This document shows, one piece after another, positions 25,154 through 37,300 of a DNA stretch of 64,000 bases. Both the position numbers and the translations under genes were made by a program. The stretch is from Gordionus sp. m RMFG-2023 (Eukaryota; Nematomorpha; Gordioida; Chordodea; Parachordodidae). The notes below the pieces were generated by a model. It was not told the DNA's origin. It saw only the letters and a list, made by a program, of their open reading frames with translations, and searched no databases. The stretch spans positions 37,053,366-37,117,365 of the forward strand of contig NC_088777.1 in NCBI RefSeq assembly GCF_954871325.1. The letters run 5' to 3'. The first letter of the stretch is position 1, and each line of letters opens with the position of its first letter.

Positions 25154-26756
25154 TAATGTTGTAAACAATGAATGCATTCGTACAAAATTCGTTTTTTAAA
25201 AAGTGAGTGGGGTTCTTTTATTTCGAACTATGAAAGTGATTCTCTTTTGACGAACGCGTTTGTGTTTTAAGTTCGTTCAATTTTAAAAAACCTTATTTTT
25301 ATCCATTTGAAAATAAAAAATATTAATAAGATTTTAATCCAAATTGTTGAAAAAGGCTTATTTTTAATCAGCGGCTTCCTTTATCATATTTAAAATTTTT
25401 TTAACCAGCAACTATTTCTATCCTATAGTATAGTTTATTAATTTGAATATTATACTATCACATAGTATTTATAATAAACTATTCTTCCAAATCGTCAAGT
25501 TCTAATTTAAAGAGGCACTTGATTAATTGTAATATTTATTAATATATATAACAATAAGTAGTCCGTTAATAATTTATATTAGATGGTTATATTTCATAAG
25601 CCTTTTAATATTATAAATAGATAAAGTAAAAATCTTTATATGTTATGGTAAGTCACTGAAACTCGGGGAAATTTTTAATATTATTTTTTAAATATTTTTT
25701 TTATTAAAAAATAAAATGAGATCGTGTGGATATGGGGGGAAATTTTTTGATGTAAAAATAATTCAAAGTTTCTTTACTCAAAAGTTTTAAGACATATTTT
25801 TTTCTTGTGAAAATTTTCAAAATTTACATTAAAAATGGAAAAGGTGTGTGCTATATTAAATGCTCTTAAGTTAGGACTAAAAAATTTTTGTGAAAATTAT
25901 AATTTTTTTAATTTTTTTAAAAATTTTAAAAAGGCGTGTGCTATATTGGATGCTACTAAGTTAGGACAATTAAATCAAACTAGATAATTAAACAATTTAT
26001 TTGAATAAACATAATATATAAAGTGATAATAGATTATAATTTTAAGGAAAAACAAAAATGGGTCCATATAAATTTATATCATTTAAAATTTAATTAATTT
26101 TCACATAATAAATGAAAGAAATATTTTCTTCCATTTCGGGGGGATGTACCTTAAGATCCCTCCATAAACGCATACGTTGAGTATGGGTCGATATATCATT
26201 AGGATCTATAAAGTTTTTGCTGTGATTGACCCATTAATAATCATATCCATTTCCATTAAAATTGTTATAACTTGAAAAAATATTAAATCTTAAGATTTGT
26301 GCCACCAACTTTGAATTATTATTACATCAAAAAATTCCCACCAATATCCAGACGATCGCATATTTATTATTTTTTTAATAATAAAAAATATCTTTAAAAA
26401 AAATAATATTAATAATTTCCCCTCAGTGTACCTTTAATTTATATATTTTATAAATAATTAATTTAATATGCTAATAAAAGTATTTATATATTAAAAAATA
26501 AAAATTTTCTTTATAAATAAAAATATTTTTTATTTTATATACATCAAAATAAAACTATTAATTTTAAACATGGCTGATATATTGTGTTAAAAAATATAAA
26601 GCATTTATTTATATATTAAATGAATTTAAAAAAAAAAATTCATAAAGTTTTGAACAAGCGATGCGTTTTTTAAAGGAAAACGTTGAACGCGAATGCGTGG
26701 TTTTTGTAAATAAATGATAAACGCGCTCGACTTTTTTAGAAATGTTTACAGCGCTA
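25154..26756. mobile_element. Possible non-autonomous hAT element
   Basis: The left end TAATGTTGTAAAC and the right end GTTTACAGCGCTA are imperfect inverted repeats and resemble the ends of the hAT at 47103-48860. Flanks ATAAAATA and ATAAAACG agree at six of eight bases. The subterminal parts share GCGTT/AACGC words. The interior holds two copies of a GTGTGCTATATT...AAGTTAGGAC block, near 25845 and 25935. No transposase is recognised. Confidence 0.5.
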
Positions 26757-27643
26757 ATAAAACGAGGATACTGAATACCAAGTCAACATATCTATGGGGT
26801 TTTAAGTAACAATTTAAAACTATCTTGGGTGTAGCTATATCTCAGTAAATTAGTCAAAAGAGTTATTTTTATTATATTAAGCCTAACTCGTATAAATGTA
26901 ACCTCAATCCTACCTACAACTTATTCGGGGAGCTCGATTTCAAAATAATAAACGCTTGTACTGGTAGTTTACACGCAGACATCTCAGTCCCGTTAAACTA
27001 CGCAATTTTAATATTTCTCCCTCAGAATTTTTTTTTAGCATTTTAACGTTTTTATAAATAATAATTTTGAGAAACATTAATTGATTATTTTTATAATTTT
27101 TAAAATAGATTTTAAATTTATTCAAAAAACATGTCTAGTTTGTAAATTTCTTTCTATCTTTACCTTAATCATATGTTTTATTTTTATCAATAATAAATAT
27201 ACATCATTTATTAATATTTTATCATTTTCATGTATGTTTGTGTATTAGGTAGGCGTTTAATTATCACGTATCACGTTTAAATACATAATAAGGTTATTTA
27301 TTATAGTTCAATCACATTATTATTATAATCAGTGCAGAGGAGTGTATCTACATCTATTGCAATACAAAAATATGCTATAAAATAAGAAATAATAAAGATG
27401 CAATTACAGTTGCGGAAACGGTATACACTTATCATGTAGTACAACATTCACATAACTACTTATCATCACAATGTGGGTCGAATCTTTTACCCATATATTT
27501 AACGACTCTGAGATAAGTGAAAACACTTGTGACTGAACAAAAATGAGCAAGGCTATCACCAATGTTTTAGGACCTGCATCCAGGAGGTCAATTCTTGACG
27601 ATTTGAAAGATGGGCAACCATATGCAATTATAATAGATGCATC

Positions 27644-28374
27644 CAGAAGTTCGAACCGAACTAGAAAACCCAGGTTTTTGTGAAAAAATTGAACCCGAAC
27701 CGAACCTGAACCCCGTTTATAAGATTCAAAATCCCGAACCTAACCAGGAAATTTTATTTGAACCCGGGTTCAGTGTATTGTTTAAATTAATATAAGATAT
27801 TTGTATAATTGTAAATACAAATATTAATAATTTACTTGACATTTTATAATATTTTCAAATTTCCAATTAAGTGAAGTGTTAATAAATTTCAAACAACTTA
27901 ATTTTTAAATTTTTTAAAATTTATTCTCAAAAATTCCTATTGGATTGTTAATAAATTTTAAACAATTAAATTCATTAACGCCATTTATTTTTAATTTTTA
28001 ACTTATTCTCAAAGATTATTAATTAGAGGAAAATGAACAAGTCAAATAAAAATTATTATATTGGATATTGTTAATTTAAAGAAATACGTCTAAATAAATT
28101 TTTTTAAATCTATACATGACTATGCTTTGTATTTTTAAATATATTTTGCCTATAAATAAAATAAAAAATTTATTTTTTATACCAAATTTATGTCTAGTTT
28201 TTTAATTATGATTTAAATATAATATAATTTTTTTTATCAATTTAAAAATTCTTAAACTCGAGCTGAACTCGGAACCAAACCCGGGTTCAAAAATATTTCA
28301 CTGAACTAAACCCACTTATTTTTTTTAAACTTAAACCGAACCAGGGCAAAAATTTTGCCGGGTTCGCATCCCTG
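27644..28374. mobile_element. hAT MITE inserted in a hAT transposase
   Basis: Ends are CAGAAGTTCGAACC and GGTTCGCATCCCTG. They are flanked by perfect GATGCATC duplications at 27636-27643 and 28375-28382. Subterminal GAACCGAAC / GGGTTC words fill both ends. Taking out the element and one duplication rejoins the IIIDASNNG reading frame of the hAT gene it entered. No coding capacity inside. Confidence 0.92.
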
Positions 28375-28849
28375 GATGCATCTAATAATGGAAATATTAA
28401 AACATTTCCATCTTCAGCTATTTCAACAAAAATAAAGGCGTTTCAATAAAACTATTTAAAAAATTTCCTGAAAAATCCAAAGACATAGTTAACCATATAA
28501 TGGTAAATATAGCAGATTCAGGATTATCAATGAGTTGCATGTCCGCTTTCTGCGCTGATAATGCCTCAGTGAATTTTGGAAAACCAGAGTTTATTTACAT
28601 AATTGAGGCAGCACAATGTTCAATACCAATTAGCTATATATGCCATATACTACATAATCAATGTATTGTCTGTGGATGTCGAAATAATTGTAATGTTTTA
28701 ACGAATTTTATTCATCAACTAAAAGAGTTAATGAATTAAAAGTTGATGGAGTGGTCTGACTTGGAATGGTGAGTTATTGCGACATGTTCCTATTAGATGG
28801 TTATCATTAATACCCGCTATCGATAGAATTTTAAAATTTTACGAACCTT

Positions 28850-28948
28850 TAAAAAAATATTTCTTTAATAAAGCTTATAAAAGCTCTCCTAATATTTAAA
28901 AAAATATTTCTTTAATAAAGCTTATAAAAGCTCTCCTAATATTTTGAA
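28850..28948 (+). repeat. Tandem duplication inside the hAT relic
   Basis: A block of about 50 bases containing ATTTCTTTAATAAAGCTTAT and AAAGCTCTCCTAATATT occurs twice in direct succession, nearly identical, so the duplication is recent relative to the decay around it. Confidence 0.85.
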
Positions 28949-29639
28949 AAATTTTTTCGAGAATGAAATGGCAGAGGCATATTTAGGAATAATTTCACAT
29001 GAAGGATACTATATGCTATTAATATGCAGTTGCAATCAGAAGAATATTTTTCATAAAGGTTCACAAAATTATGCTGCTGTGTTCATCTTTTAAAAATTGA
29101 CAATAAATTTTATGGCGCTATTGGTAAAAATATCATATTCAAATATTACTCTAATGTATTTTTAAATGAAACAAATTTATAATATTTGCAATCAAAATTT
29201 GATTTTAATAACTTATTTACAAATGTATAGATATTATGACCTTATTACAGAAACCATCAATTGGTGGTTTTTGTAATTTAATAAATATATTAAAAATACC
29301 GATAGACATTGATGTCTTGTTGAGGAGATTGAATTTTTTATGATTCTCCAGAATATTCAAAGATAGATGGTCTAAAAGCAGAGGAGAAATGGGTGGAATT
29401 TTTTCGTAATAATGATAAATCCCCATACTTGGGAAAAAATATGCGAATGTTTTCTCCTTACCTCATTTTAATGCCTCATCGGAGTGCATTTTTAGCATGA
29501 TGGGGACTGCCTGGAGAAAGGAGAGAAATCAGATTGCTCTAACAACATTAGAGGCACAGCTAATGTTTAAACTAATTATAATATGTCAAGCCAGCAATTT
29601 TAAAAATATCTCTATAACAACGGTAAATATTTAGTTCCA

Positions 29640-31300
29640 TTATTTAAATCTTAAATAAAATATAATTAATATTATAACTACAAACTATCTAATTTTTCAT
29701 ATTATTTTTGTATTTTATAAAACCTTATTTATACATTCGCATAAAATAAATATATTTTTTACATTGTAAAATTAAAATCGTTTATTTTCTTAGAAAATTT
29801 TATCTTGTTTACATTCTTTTATATTTGAAAAAGAACGTTGGTTTTTTTTATAAAACTAATATATTTTAATAAATAAAGATGTTATTTCAATAATAAAATA
29901 TTATTTAAAAAAAATTTCTTTCGTAAATTATATATAAATTACCATTTTAAAATATAATTATTCATGTTTTTTGGAAACTGTCCTACCTCCGTTTTTATAA
30001 TTTTTTAAAGAATTATTTGTGTATCATTTCATATATTAGGAATTCAATAATGATTTTATATATAATATAAATAAAGTACTCCACTAGTTATTTTAACAAT
30101 ATTACCTATTTTGAAATTAAAAACGCTTCCGACTTAGTTAAAATTTATATAAAGTAGGTATAAGAATTAATAGGGGGAGAACTAAGCTAATCCACAATCC
30201 CGGCCGAAGGCCAGGACTTTGTGAGCAAAATTTTTTTTTAGCAATTTTTATATTTCTAAAGCAATTTTCATATTTCACCAGCAAAATACCAAATTTCTCC
30301 CATAATTTGAAAATTTTGACCTGGCAACCCTAGTATAGAACCAAAAATCTGCTGGGTTCCAGCAAAATATCTAACCTTTTAAATCACTTCGCCTATTCCA
30401 AAATTGATAATTTTTTTGTATATAAGAATAATTTAAGATATTGTCTGATATTTTTATTAAAACCAACGTTTGAACAATGTAGTTGGTTATGACTATTTTG
30501 AGCAGAAACAGCTAAAATATGCCATTTAAAATGTAAAGTTCGTATTTTTTTGGCACATATCCTATCTTGCATATATTTTTAGCTAAACTTAACATAAATA
30601 TTTAATGAAATGAGATGACAATTACAAGAAAACAACTTATTCGTTAGTTATTAATATATTGTACATCACGGTGAAAGATTAAAGCAATACAAAATTAGAG
30701 GGGAGTTTATAGGATTTTTTTTTCAAAATTTTTATAAAAATATAAATGTGCCTGAAAATGAACATTTAATTTTTAAAATCAGCTACTCCAGTTATATCAA
30801 AAGAATTATTCAGTAAAATTGAGAATATTAATATGATAGTTCACATAGAAGAATATCCTTGCTGAAAATATTGGAAACTTAATTTTTATTTTAAAAAACG
30901 AACATATATATCTCTTTTAAATCTAATATATAAAGTAATTATAACAAGCATTGGTAAATATTATTATTATTATTATTATTATTTAACGAATTATTTAGAT
31001 TTCAGGCTAGGAATGTGAATCAGACCATTTAGATTTGTTTATGTATAACAATAAAAATTTTTGACAGAAGTAAAAGCCAAATAAGTGGTATTGATGTGCC
31101 TCTGATTTTTAACTATTTAATATTTTAAAACATGTTCATAAAATACAACTTTAAATTGAACCTTGAGTTTTAAAAAAAAGAACAGTATATCCATTCTAAT
31201 GCATTTCAAAATATATATGGGAGGGTTTATTTTATTCATAAACTAATATTTTGTAAAAAAATGCTATTCAGATATAAAAATATATATATATAAATTAAAA
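29640..31300. other. AT-rich spacer downstream of MRPL12
   Basis: No gene recognised. A GC-rich spot at about 30195-30225 (CCCGGCCGAAGGCCAGG) and CTGGCAACCCTAG at about 30320 look like a MITE end. A run of nine ATT triplets lies at about 30958-30985. Confidence 0.45.
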
Positions 31301-31302
31301 AC

Positions 31303-34300
31303 TCATTCAATAACTATAGTAGCTCCTAAAGCAGTTAATTGTTCTTTCAATTTTTCAGCTTCATCTTTTCCCAAATCACTTTTGACAGTTTGAGGCAGGG
31401 ATTCAACATATTTCTTGGCCTAAAATTATTTTTTTTTATAATTTTTTTAAAAACTTTATGAAATTGTATAATTATATATACAATCATAAAATAACCAAAA
31501 TAAATGATAATACTTGATCATTTTTTAAAAAAAAATGGCAAATTTTAATATCTGCATTTTTGATAAAATTAATTTATATTCCATGTTTTGAATAATAATT
31601 ATATATAATTAGTGTTGTTAAACAGCTCAATTTTTAAAAATGTATAACCCAATATTTTTTTTTCGGTCATGGGTTACTTTATTTGAATATTTACTGATAT
31701 ATGTTGACAAAATGTAGTAGCAAATCATTAATTTTTTTACAAGGTAAAATAAATAAAGGTGAATAGAAATAGAATTTACGGGAAAAAATAAGGGATAAAA
31801 AAAGGAAGCTAGGAATATGGAAGGTTATTCAATGGAAGAACTTAGGTAGTTGGAGCGAATAATGGCGGTAGCAAGTCTTTGGCGTAAGAAGAGGGATTCC
31901 TTAGGCTGATCGGGTTTTTCGCGAATCCGTTTGCCTAATTCTTCGAAAAAAGTTGAGCTTTGCTATCGAAGGTGGTGAGAATACAGGCGACGGGTATGAA
32001 TTAGAAAGAAGGGTCTAAGGAACTATACTTTATGGTTTTTCGAAATTCTGCGAGGAAAGGGCATCGACGTTATGGTTAGATGGTGCATTTGGGTCAATGC
32101 AAATGAAGACCCAAACCAGGAGCTGACCCCTTGACCAAAGAATCAAGGACACACCAGGACGTTTTCCATCGGTTCTAAAAATTCCGGTTGGTTCAAGTCT
32201 AGATTGAATGCCTCCTGATTTGAGGGCGCGTAGTATGATGTCGTTAAATTTGGTGTGCCGTGAAAAACGGTCACGGCAAAAACGACAATGGAGACAATGT
32301 CTACCCGTACGGTCGACACTGGTTTCGCAATGTTTGCATTGGTACCGAAGAACAATTTCGCAATTGAGCCGTAGTCCAATAGCAAATCTTAGCTCGTCAG
32401 CGGAGAGCAACAAATCAAGGTTGTTGGAGGGTATGGTTTCCAGATATTCATAACCGTATCCTTAGTTCAATTGGTGAAAAACTGTGAGATCGTCGTCTTG
32501 AAGGCTCAATTTTAGGTAAGCGACGGAGCCTTCGTTGAGTGGAATATCCCAGTCTCTCTGTGGACATGAGGAGGGCCGTGGAGTATTTGGGACAACTGAA
32601 TTGTCCCAAATGGTCGGGGCTTCGGCCAATAAGGGGTCAGGGAAGTTAGAAAGCTGGCTAATGGAGTCAGATGAAAGACGAGAGGCGATGAAACCACTGA
32701 TGGGAAGAGTTAGAGGTGAGCGTAAGCCGATACCCCCGAGCTTGCATGAAAGTCTTGTAACCATGAATTATGGTTAAAGCGGATTTCGGTTTTTTGTTAG
32801 ATGAGTGAGAGTCCGTTAGCATGGGAATGTGTTTTGATGATGGCGAGTGCCTTAGCAACCTCGTTAGGGGGACCACAGAGTATTCCGTCGTCAATGTACC
32901 AAGCGTGCAGTGAAAGATTGCAGTTGGAAGAAATGTTTTTGATCATTTCGTTGATTCCAAATGCAGAAAAGTATCGAACCCAGAGGATCGCCTTGTTGGA
33001 TCCGTTCCGATGATGAAAGTGAATAGTTGTTGAATTGGAGATGAGATGGCATGGAATAGTAGGAATGGAAGAATTGAGAAAAGGTGGGGAATGAGTGGTA
33101 CATTTGTGGGAGAAAGTGAGAGCGGCGAATGGAGTTGAAGGCATTAGAGATATCAATTTTAACTAGGATTTCGTTATTTGGGTTGGTTTGGAGATAGATA
33201 CGAGTATGTGTGGCTATTTCGCAGCCACCTTGGATGCCGATACCTAGTTGGTGAGGTGCTAAAATTAAGGCTGCGTTGTCCTTAATTTTAGAAGATATTA
33301 GTTTAGCGACAAGACGACGAAATACGGTCCCGATTGCTATTGGGGTCATTCCATGTCAAATCAATCACTTTTCGGCCGACCCCTTTCGATTTCGATAAAA
33401 ATTCGTAGGCTGGTTATATATGTTCCCATTAGATTATAAACAAAATTTTAGCGCATTAGAAACTATATTAGCGGAGATATTCGCAGTTAAAGGTCCAAAA
33501 AACGTCTTTTTTTGCTTTTTACTGATGTTAAATAATTAGTTTTTAATTTAAAACTAAATATGATCAAATATTGAATCTAATATCAATAGCCAAGTTAATA
33601 ATTGATGATTATGGCGAAAACATCAAAATTAATTTTTGATAAAATATGGGTCATCTTATGATCAGTTGAAAACTTGAAATTAATATTTCGAAATGTATAT
33701 GATCTCCGATTTTTAATTTTTTTAAGAATTATTATCCGTTTACTATTTTTTTAATAATTTATTCGACAATCAGTATGGCTGGGTATTTATTTAAAAAAAT
33801 ATTGGGATTATTATACTTTAGAAGAAATAGATGGCGCTATATATAATAGTTTTAATATGTTAAAATTTATTTTTTTATTGATTAAAAATATTTTAATGTA
33901 TATATATCATACTAAATAGATTACAATGTGCATTATATATATTATTTGTAATTCAGATCATAAATTTTTAAAATCTTCACAAATTTTGCCTAATTAAGAT
34001 AGTTTATAAATTAATTAAATCTTACTTCATCTAAAGGAATACAAAGCCTGACTAGCTTGTGAGATTCTTCAGGAGATAATATATATGTTCGACTGGTGGG
34101 AGTAGAAGGATTGACCAGCGAGAGAATATGAGATTTAGGCAACACTAAAATATTATCTTTCAGAGGAAATTTAAATGAGGCTGAAGGTCCACAAGGGTGT
34201 AAAAATCGGATTTTTACTTCTTCATTTGTATAACTTTTATCGATTATATATCCTAACCACCATTTATCATCATATACACATGTTATATATTCATTAATAT

Positions 34301-37300
34301 TTTAAAATATAATTTTCTCATTTAAAAACGGAACTTGTTTTATATTATATTTTTTGGAATTAGAATATATTTTGGTTTTTAGTTTATTTTGATCAATGGG
34401 AATAATCCCATGAATTTTTTGGGTACCATGTATGGGCAGTGCAGAATTAAATCTTTTACGAAGGGCTAATTCCTCTTCGATATATTCTTGATTGGATACA
34501 TATTCAAATTGAATATTAATATTTTCTTTAGCATAATTATATAATTCTAATGGTTAGGATTTGATTTTTATTTGGCCTTTGAAGACTAGCTCTGGCAACT
34601 AATCTTTTGACAGTTCCTCCGATACCGTCACATGCATTTTTGCCGTGAGCAGTGACAAAGAAATGCTATTCGGCAGGAATATTAAAATCGTATTTATGAA
34701 GGCATATGTTCAGAAAATTTTTGCGATTCTTGTATTGAGACGCGGCTTCATCCGAAAAATATATTATTTTTTATGGTTTAGAATGAAATTTGGCTGTTAA
34801 GAATTTAATGAATTTTTTTTGATAAAGGTGGACTGCACTAGTATTATGGCTTAATGATTCGGACAAAATAACAAAATTTATATTTTTTAATTCTTCTCCA
34901 GATTTATAATATGCTACAAATGGATGTATAGTGGCCTGCACATTGTTCCAATGAAATCCCTGAACTTCATCTTGTAAAATGAAGGAATAATTTTCAGAAT
35001 AATCTAGAATTGTTAAAAATTCCTCATCTTTTAAATTTTCTTTGGAATTCTTCAAAAATAAACTTTGTGTTTAGCTATAAACGAGTGACGCAGTAAAATT
35101 TGAACTTTTTATAATAGATATTCGATGAAACCATCAATGGACTTTATAATAGTTTCAAGATTTGCTCTATCCACCGTGATCCATTGTTTAAACGTGACAT
35201 ATTCTATACGATTTCTCTGAAACAATTCGTATAATTGGCCCATAAGAGATTCTATACCAGGGCATTGATCACAATTTGTTAAATAACATTTTGGCTGAGA
35301 TGGATTATAAATAATTTGCGCCAAAAGATTGTTATAAGAATTTATACAGTAATCTTCTCCTGCTGTAATTTCAGCTATTACATTTGTCATTAATTTCACA
35401 TTCTGATGAATGGCGCAGACACAAACAGTGTGTGTGCCATCCAACTAAAATTCAGTTTTTTGGTCTAAGTTCGGCAAATTTAGGGAATCCAATTGATATA
35501 CTTGGGTATTCTTCCTTAAACATCTTGAATATTTCTTTAAGATTATTTAATATAAATCTTTGCTAATTCTTTCTCGCCTTTAACAGATACACAATCTTTT
35601 ATTCCAGGCATGAGTCGGCTTATTTCATCAGAACTATAATTTTGTTATTTTTATTGCTTAAAAAATTTTTCAAAATCTTTGAAATTTTCTTTATCTCTGG
35701 TTATTTTAATAATGTAAGATAATGACAATTTCATAACATTCTTGGTCTTAATGGGTATGACTTAGTCTGGGGAGGGGGTGGATAGGGGGTTGGGGGTAGG
35801 CCTGGTAATTAATGCGATTTTCGATTTTTCCCTTAATAATTTTTCTGCACCCCTTTAATCCTGCTTTTTTGTTCGTTTGCTAGTCCGATTTTTTAATTAT
35901 TTTAATTTACAATGAAATATTAAAAAAATTATTAAAATTTTTTATCCTGCGAATATCTCAGGGGAATAAGGTTTACAAAGTTATATAATCGAATTTTATG
36001 ATATATTTACATTAAAATATTTTTAATCAATAAAAAAAATGAATTTTAACATATTAAAACTATTATATATAGCGCCATCTATTTTTTTTAAAGTATAAAA
36101 ATCGCAATATTTTTTTAAATAAATATCCAGCCATGCTAATTGTTAAAGAAATTATTAAAAAAATAGTAAACGGATAATATTTCTTAAAAAAATTAAAAAT
36201 CGGAGATCATATACATTTCGAAATATTAATTTCAAGTTTTCAACTGACCATAAGATGACCCATATTTTAAAAAAAATTATTTTTGATGTTTTCGCCATAA
36301 TTATCAATTATTAACTTAGCTATTGATATTAGATTCAATATTTGATCATAATTAGTTTTAAATTAAAAACTAATTATTTAACATCAGTAAAAAAAAAAAG
36401 CGTTTTTTGACTTTAACCCGATTATCTCCGTTAATATAGTTGCTAATGCGCTAAAATTTTGTTTATAATCTAATGGAAACATATATAACCAGTCTACAAC
36501 TTTTTATCGAAATTGAAAGGGGTCGGCCGAAAATCTTGATTTTTTTGCTCATTTGACATGGAATGACCCATTGGGCGTATATCCTTATTGGGTTTTTCGA
36601 GTGCGATTAATTTAGCACCGAAAAAGAGAGGTCTGATGGACTTGGGAACGAGTCCATGTGCTATTTTATTACAAAATGTTGTTAAATTTTGTAAAATTGG
36701 GACTTGGCTGACTATGAGGGGGGATGTAAGATCCTGGAAGAAGATGGGACGAAGCCCATCGTAACCGAGAGAAGAGTCGTGATGGAAGGATAGAATAGAT
36801 TTACGCACCTCAGCGGGGGTGAAATCAGTAGGGAAAATATTGGGAGGAGGGGGAGATATGAAATCAACTCTGGAGGGGTGCTTTAATTTGAGTTTGTTGA
36901 AACTTTCTTCATTACTAGTAGCAAATGAATCATCAGATGCTAGTAAACGAAGAGCGGATTTGATGTTTAGGTTGTTAATTTGTTGGAAATTAACTTTGGC
37001 TTAATTGTAGGCTGGAAAGTTTTTTGGGTTCATGAAAAGATATTGTGGTTGTGAGGGTGAGGGGATGTATAGTTGCGTCTTTGATTTGTTGGGTTAAAGA
37101 TTCTGAATCTCTGGATTGGGAGGTTGGAGAGTCGTGAAGTAAAATGTGAAGAGTTTGAGCCAATGATCGAGAGAGAAGTTATTTAATAATGATTGAAGAC
37201 AGTTGGAGAGGGCTTAAACTCTGGAACCTTTAGGAATTCTAGAGATAATGGGAGGTTTGTCGGATTTCAGGAAGTTGATTATGTCGCCATGAGTGGTAGG

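Larger units (their letters stand above)
27410..29600 (+). pseudogene. hAT-type transposase relic, split by a MITE
   Basis: Plus-strand pieces line up with one hAT transposase subfamily: YHVVQHSHNYLSSQCGS near 27430, TNVLGPASRRSILDDL and AIIIDAS near 27560-27640, then after the inserted MITE NNGNIKTFP. At 28500-28739 come FCADNASVNFG, with the second catalytic Asp, and CHILHN. RHVPIRWLSLIPAIDRIL follows near 28780, and ASSECIFSMMGTAWRKERN, the C-terminal dimerisation part, near 29480. Several stops and frame changes make it non-functional. A direct duplication of about 50 bases lies at 28850-28945. The ends of the parent element were not found. Confidence 0.8.
33343..36569 (-). mobile_element. 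DNA transposon with ~570-bp inverted ends, Sola-like
   Basis: The ends are GGGTCATTCCATGTCAAA and its near-perfect inverse. The inverted repeats run about 33343-33912 and 36000-36569. ATTG at 33339-33342 and 36570-36573 is a 4-bp target duplication. A 4-bp duplication with GGG-type ends fits the Sola superfamily (Sola2), but I assign it from memory. It entered the LINE exactly inside its conserved RPIAIG codons. The interior encodes a decayed transposase on the minus strand. Confidence 0.9.

Noticed and set aside
27644-27665. tRNA B-box-like GTTCGAACC suggesting a tRNA or SINE
   Set aside because: It is part of the hAT MITE end, and no A box or cloverleaf could be found nearby.
32208-33013. 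Plus-strand frames at 32208-32453, 32535-32777 and 32801-33013
   Set aside because: They are shadows of the LINE reverse transcriptase and nuclease region read on the minus strand.
33343-36569. Polinton/Maverick or other large virus-like element because of the long inverted ends
   Set aside because: Only 3.2 kb, one transposase type, no polymerase or capsid-like frames, and a 4-bp rather than 6-bp duplication.
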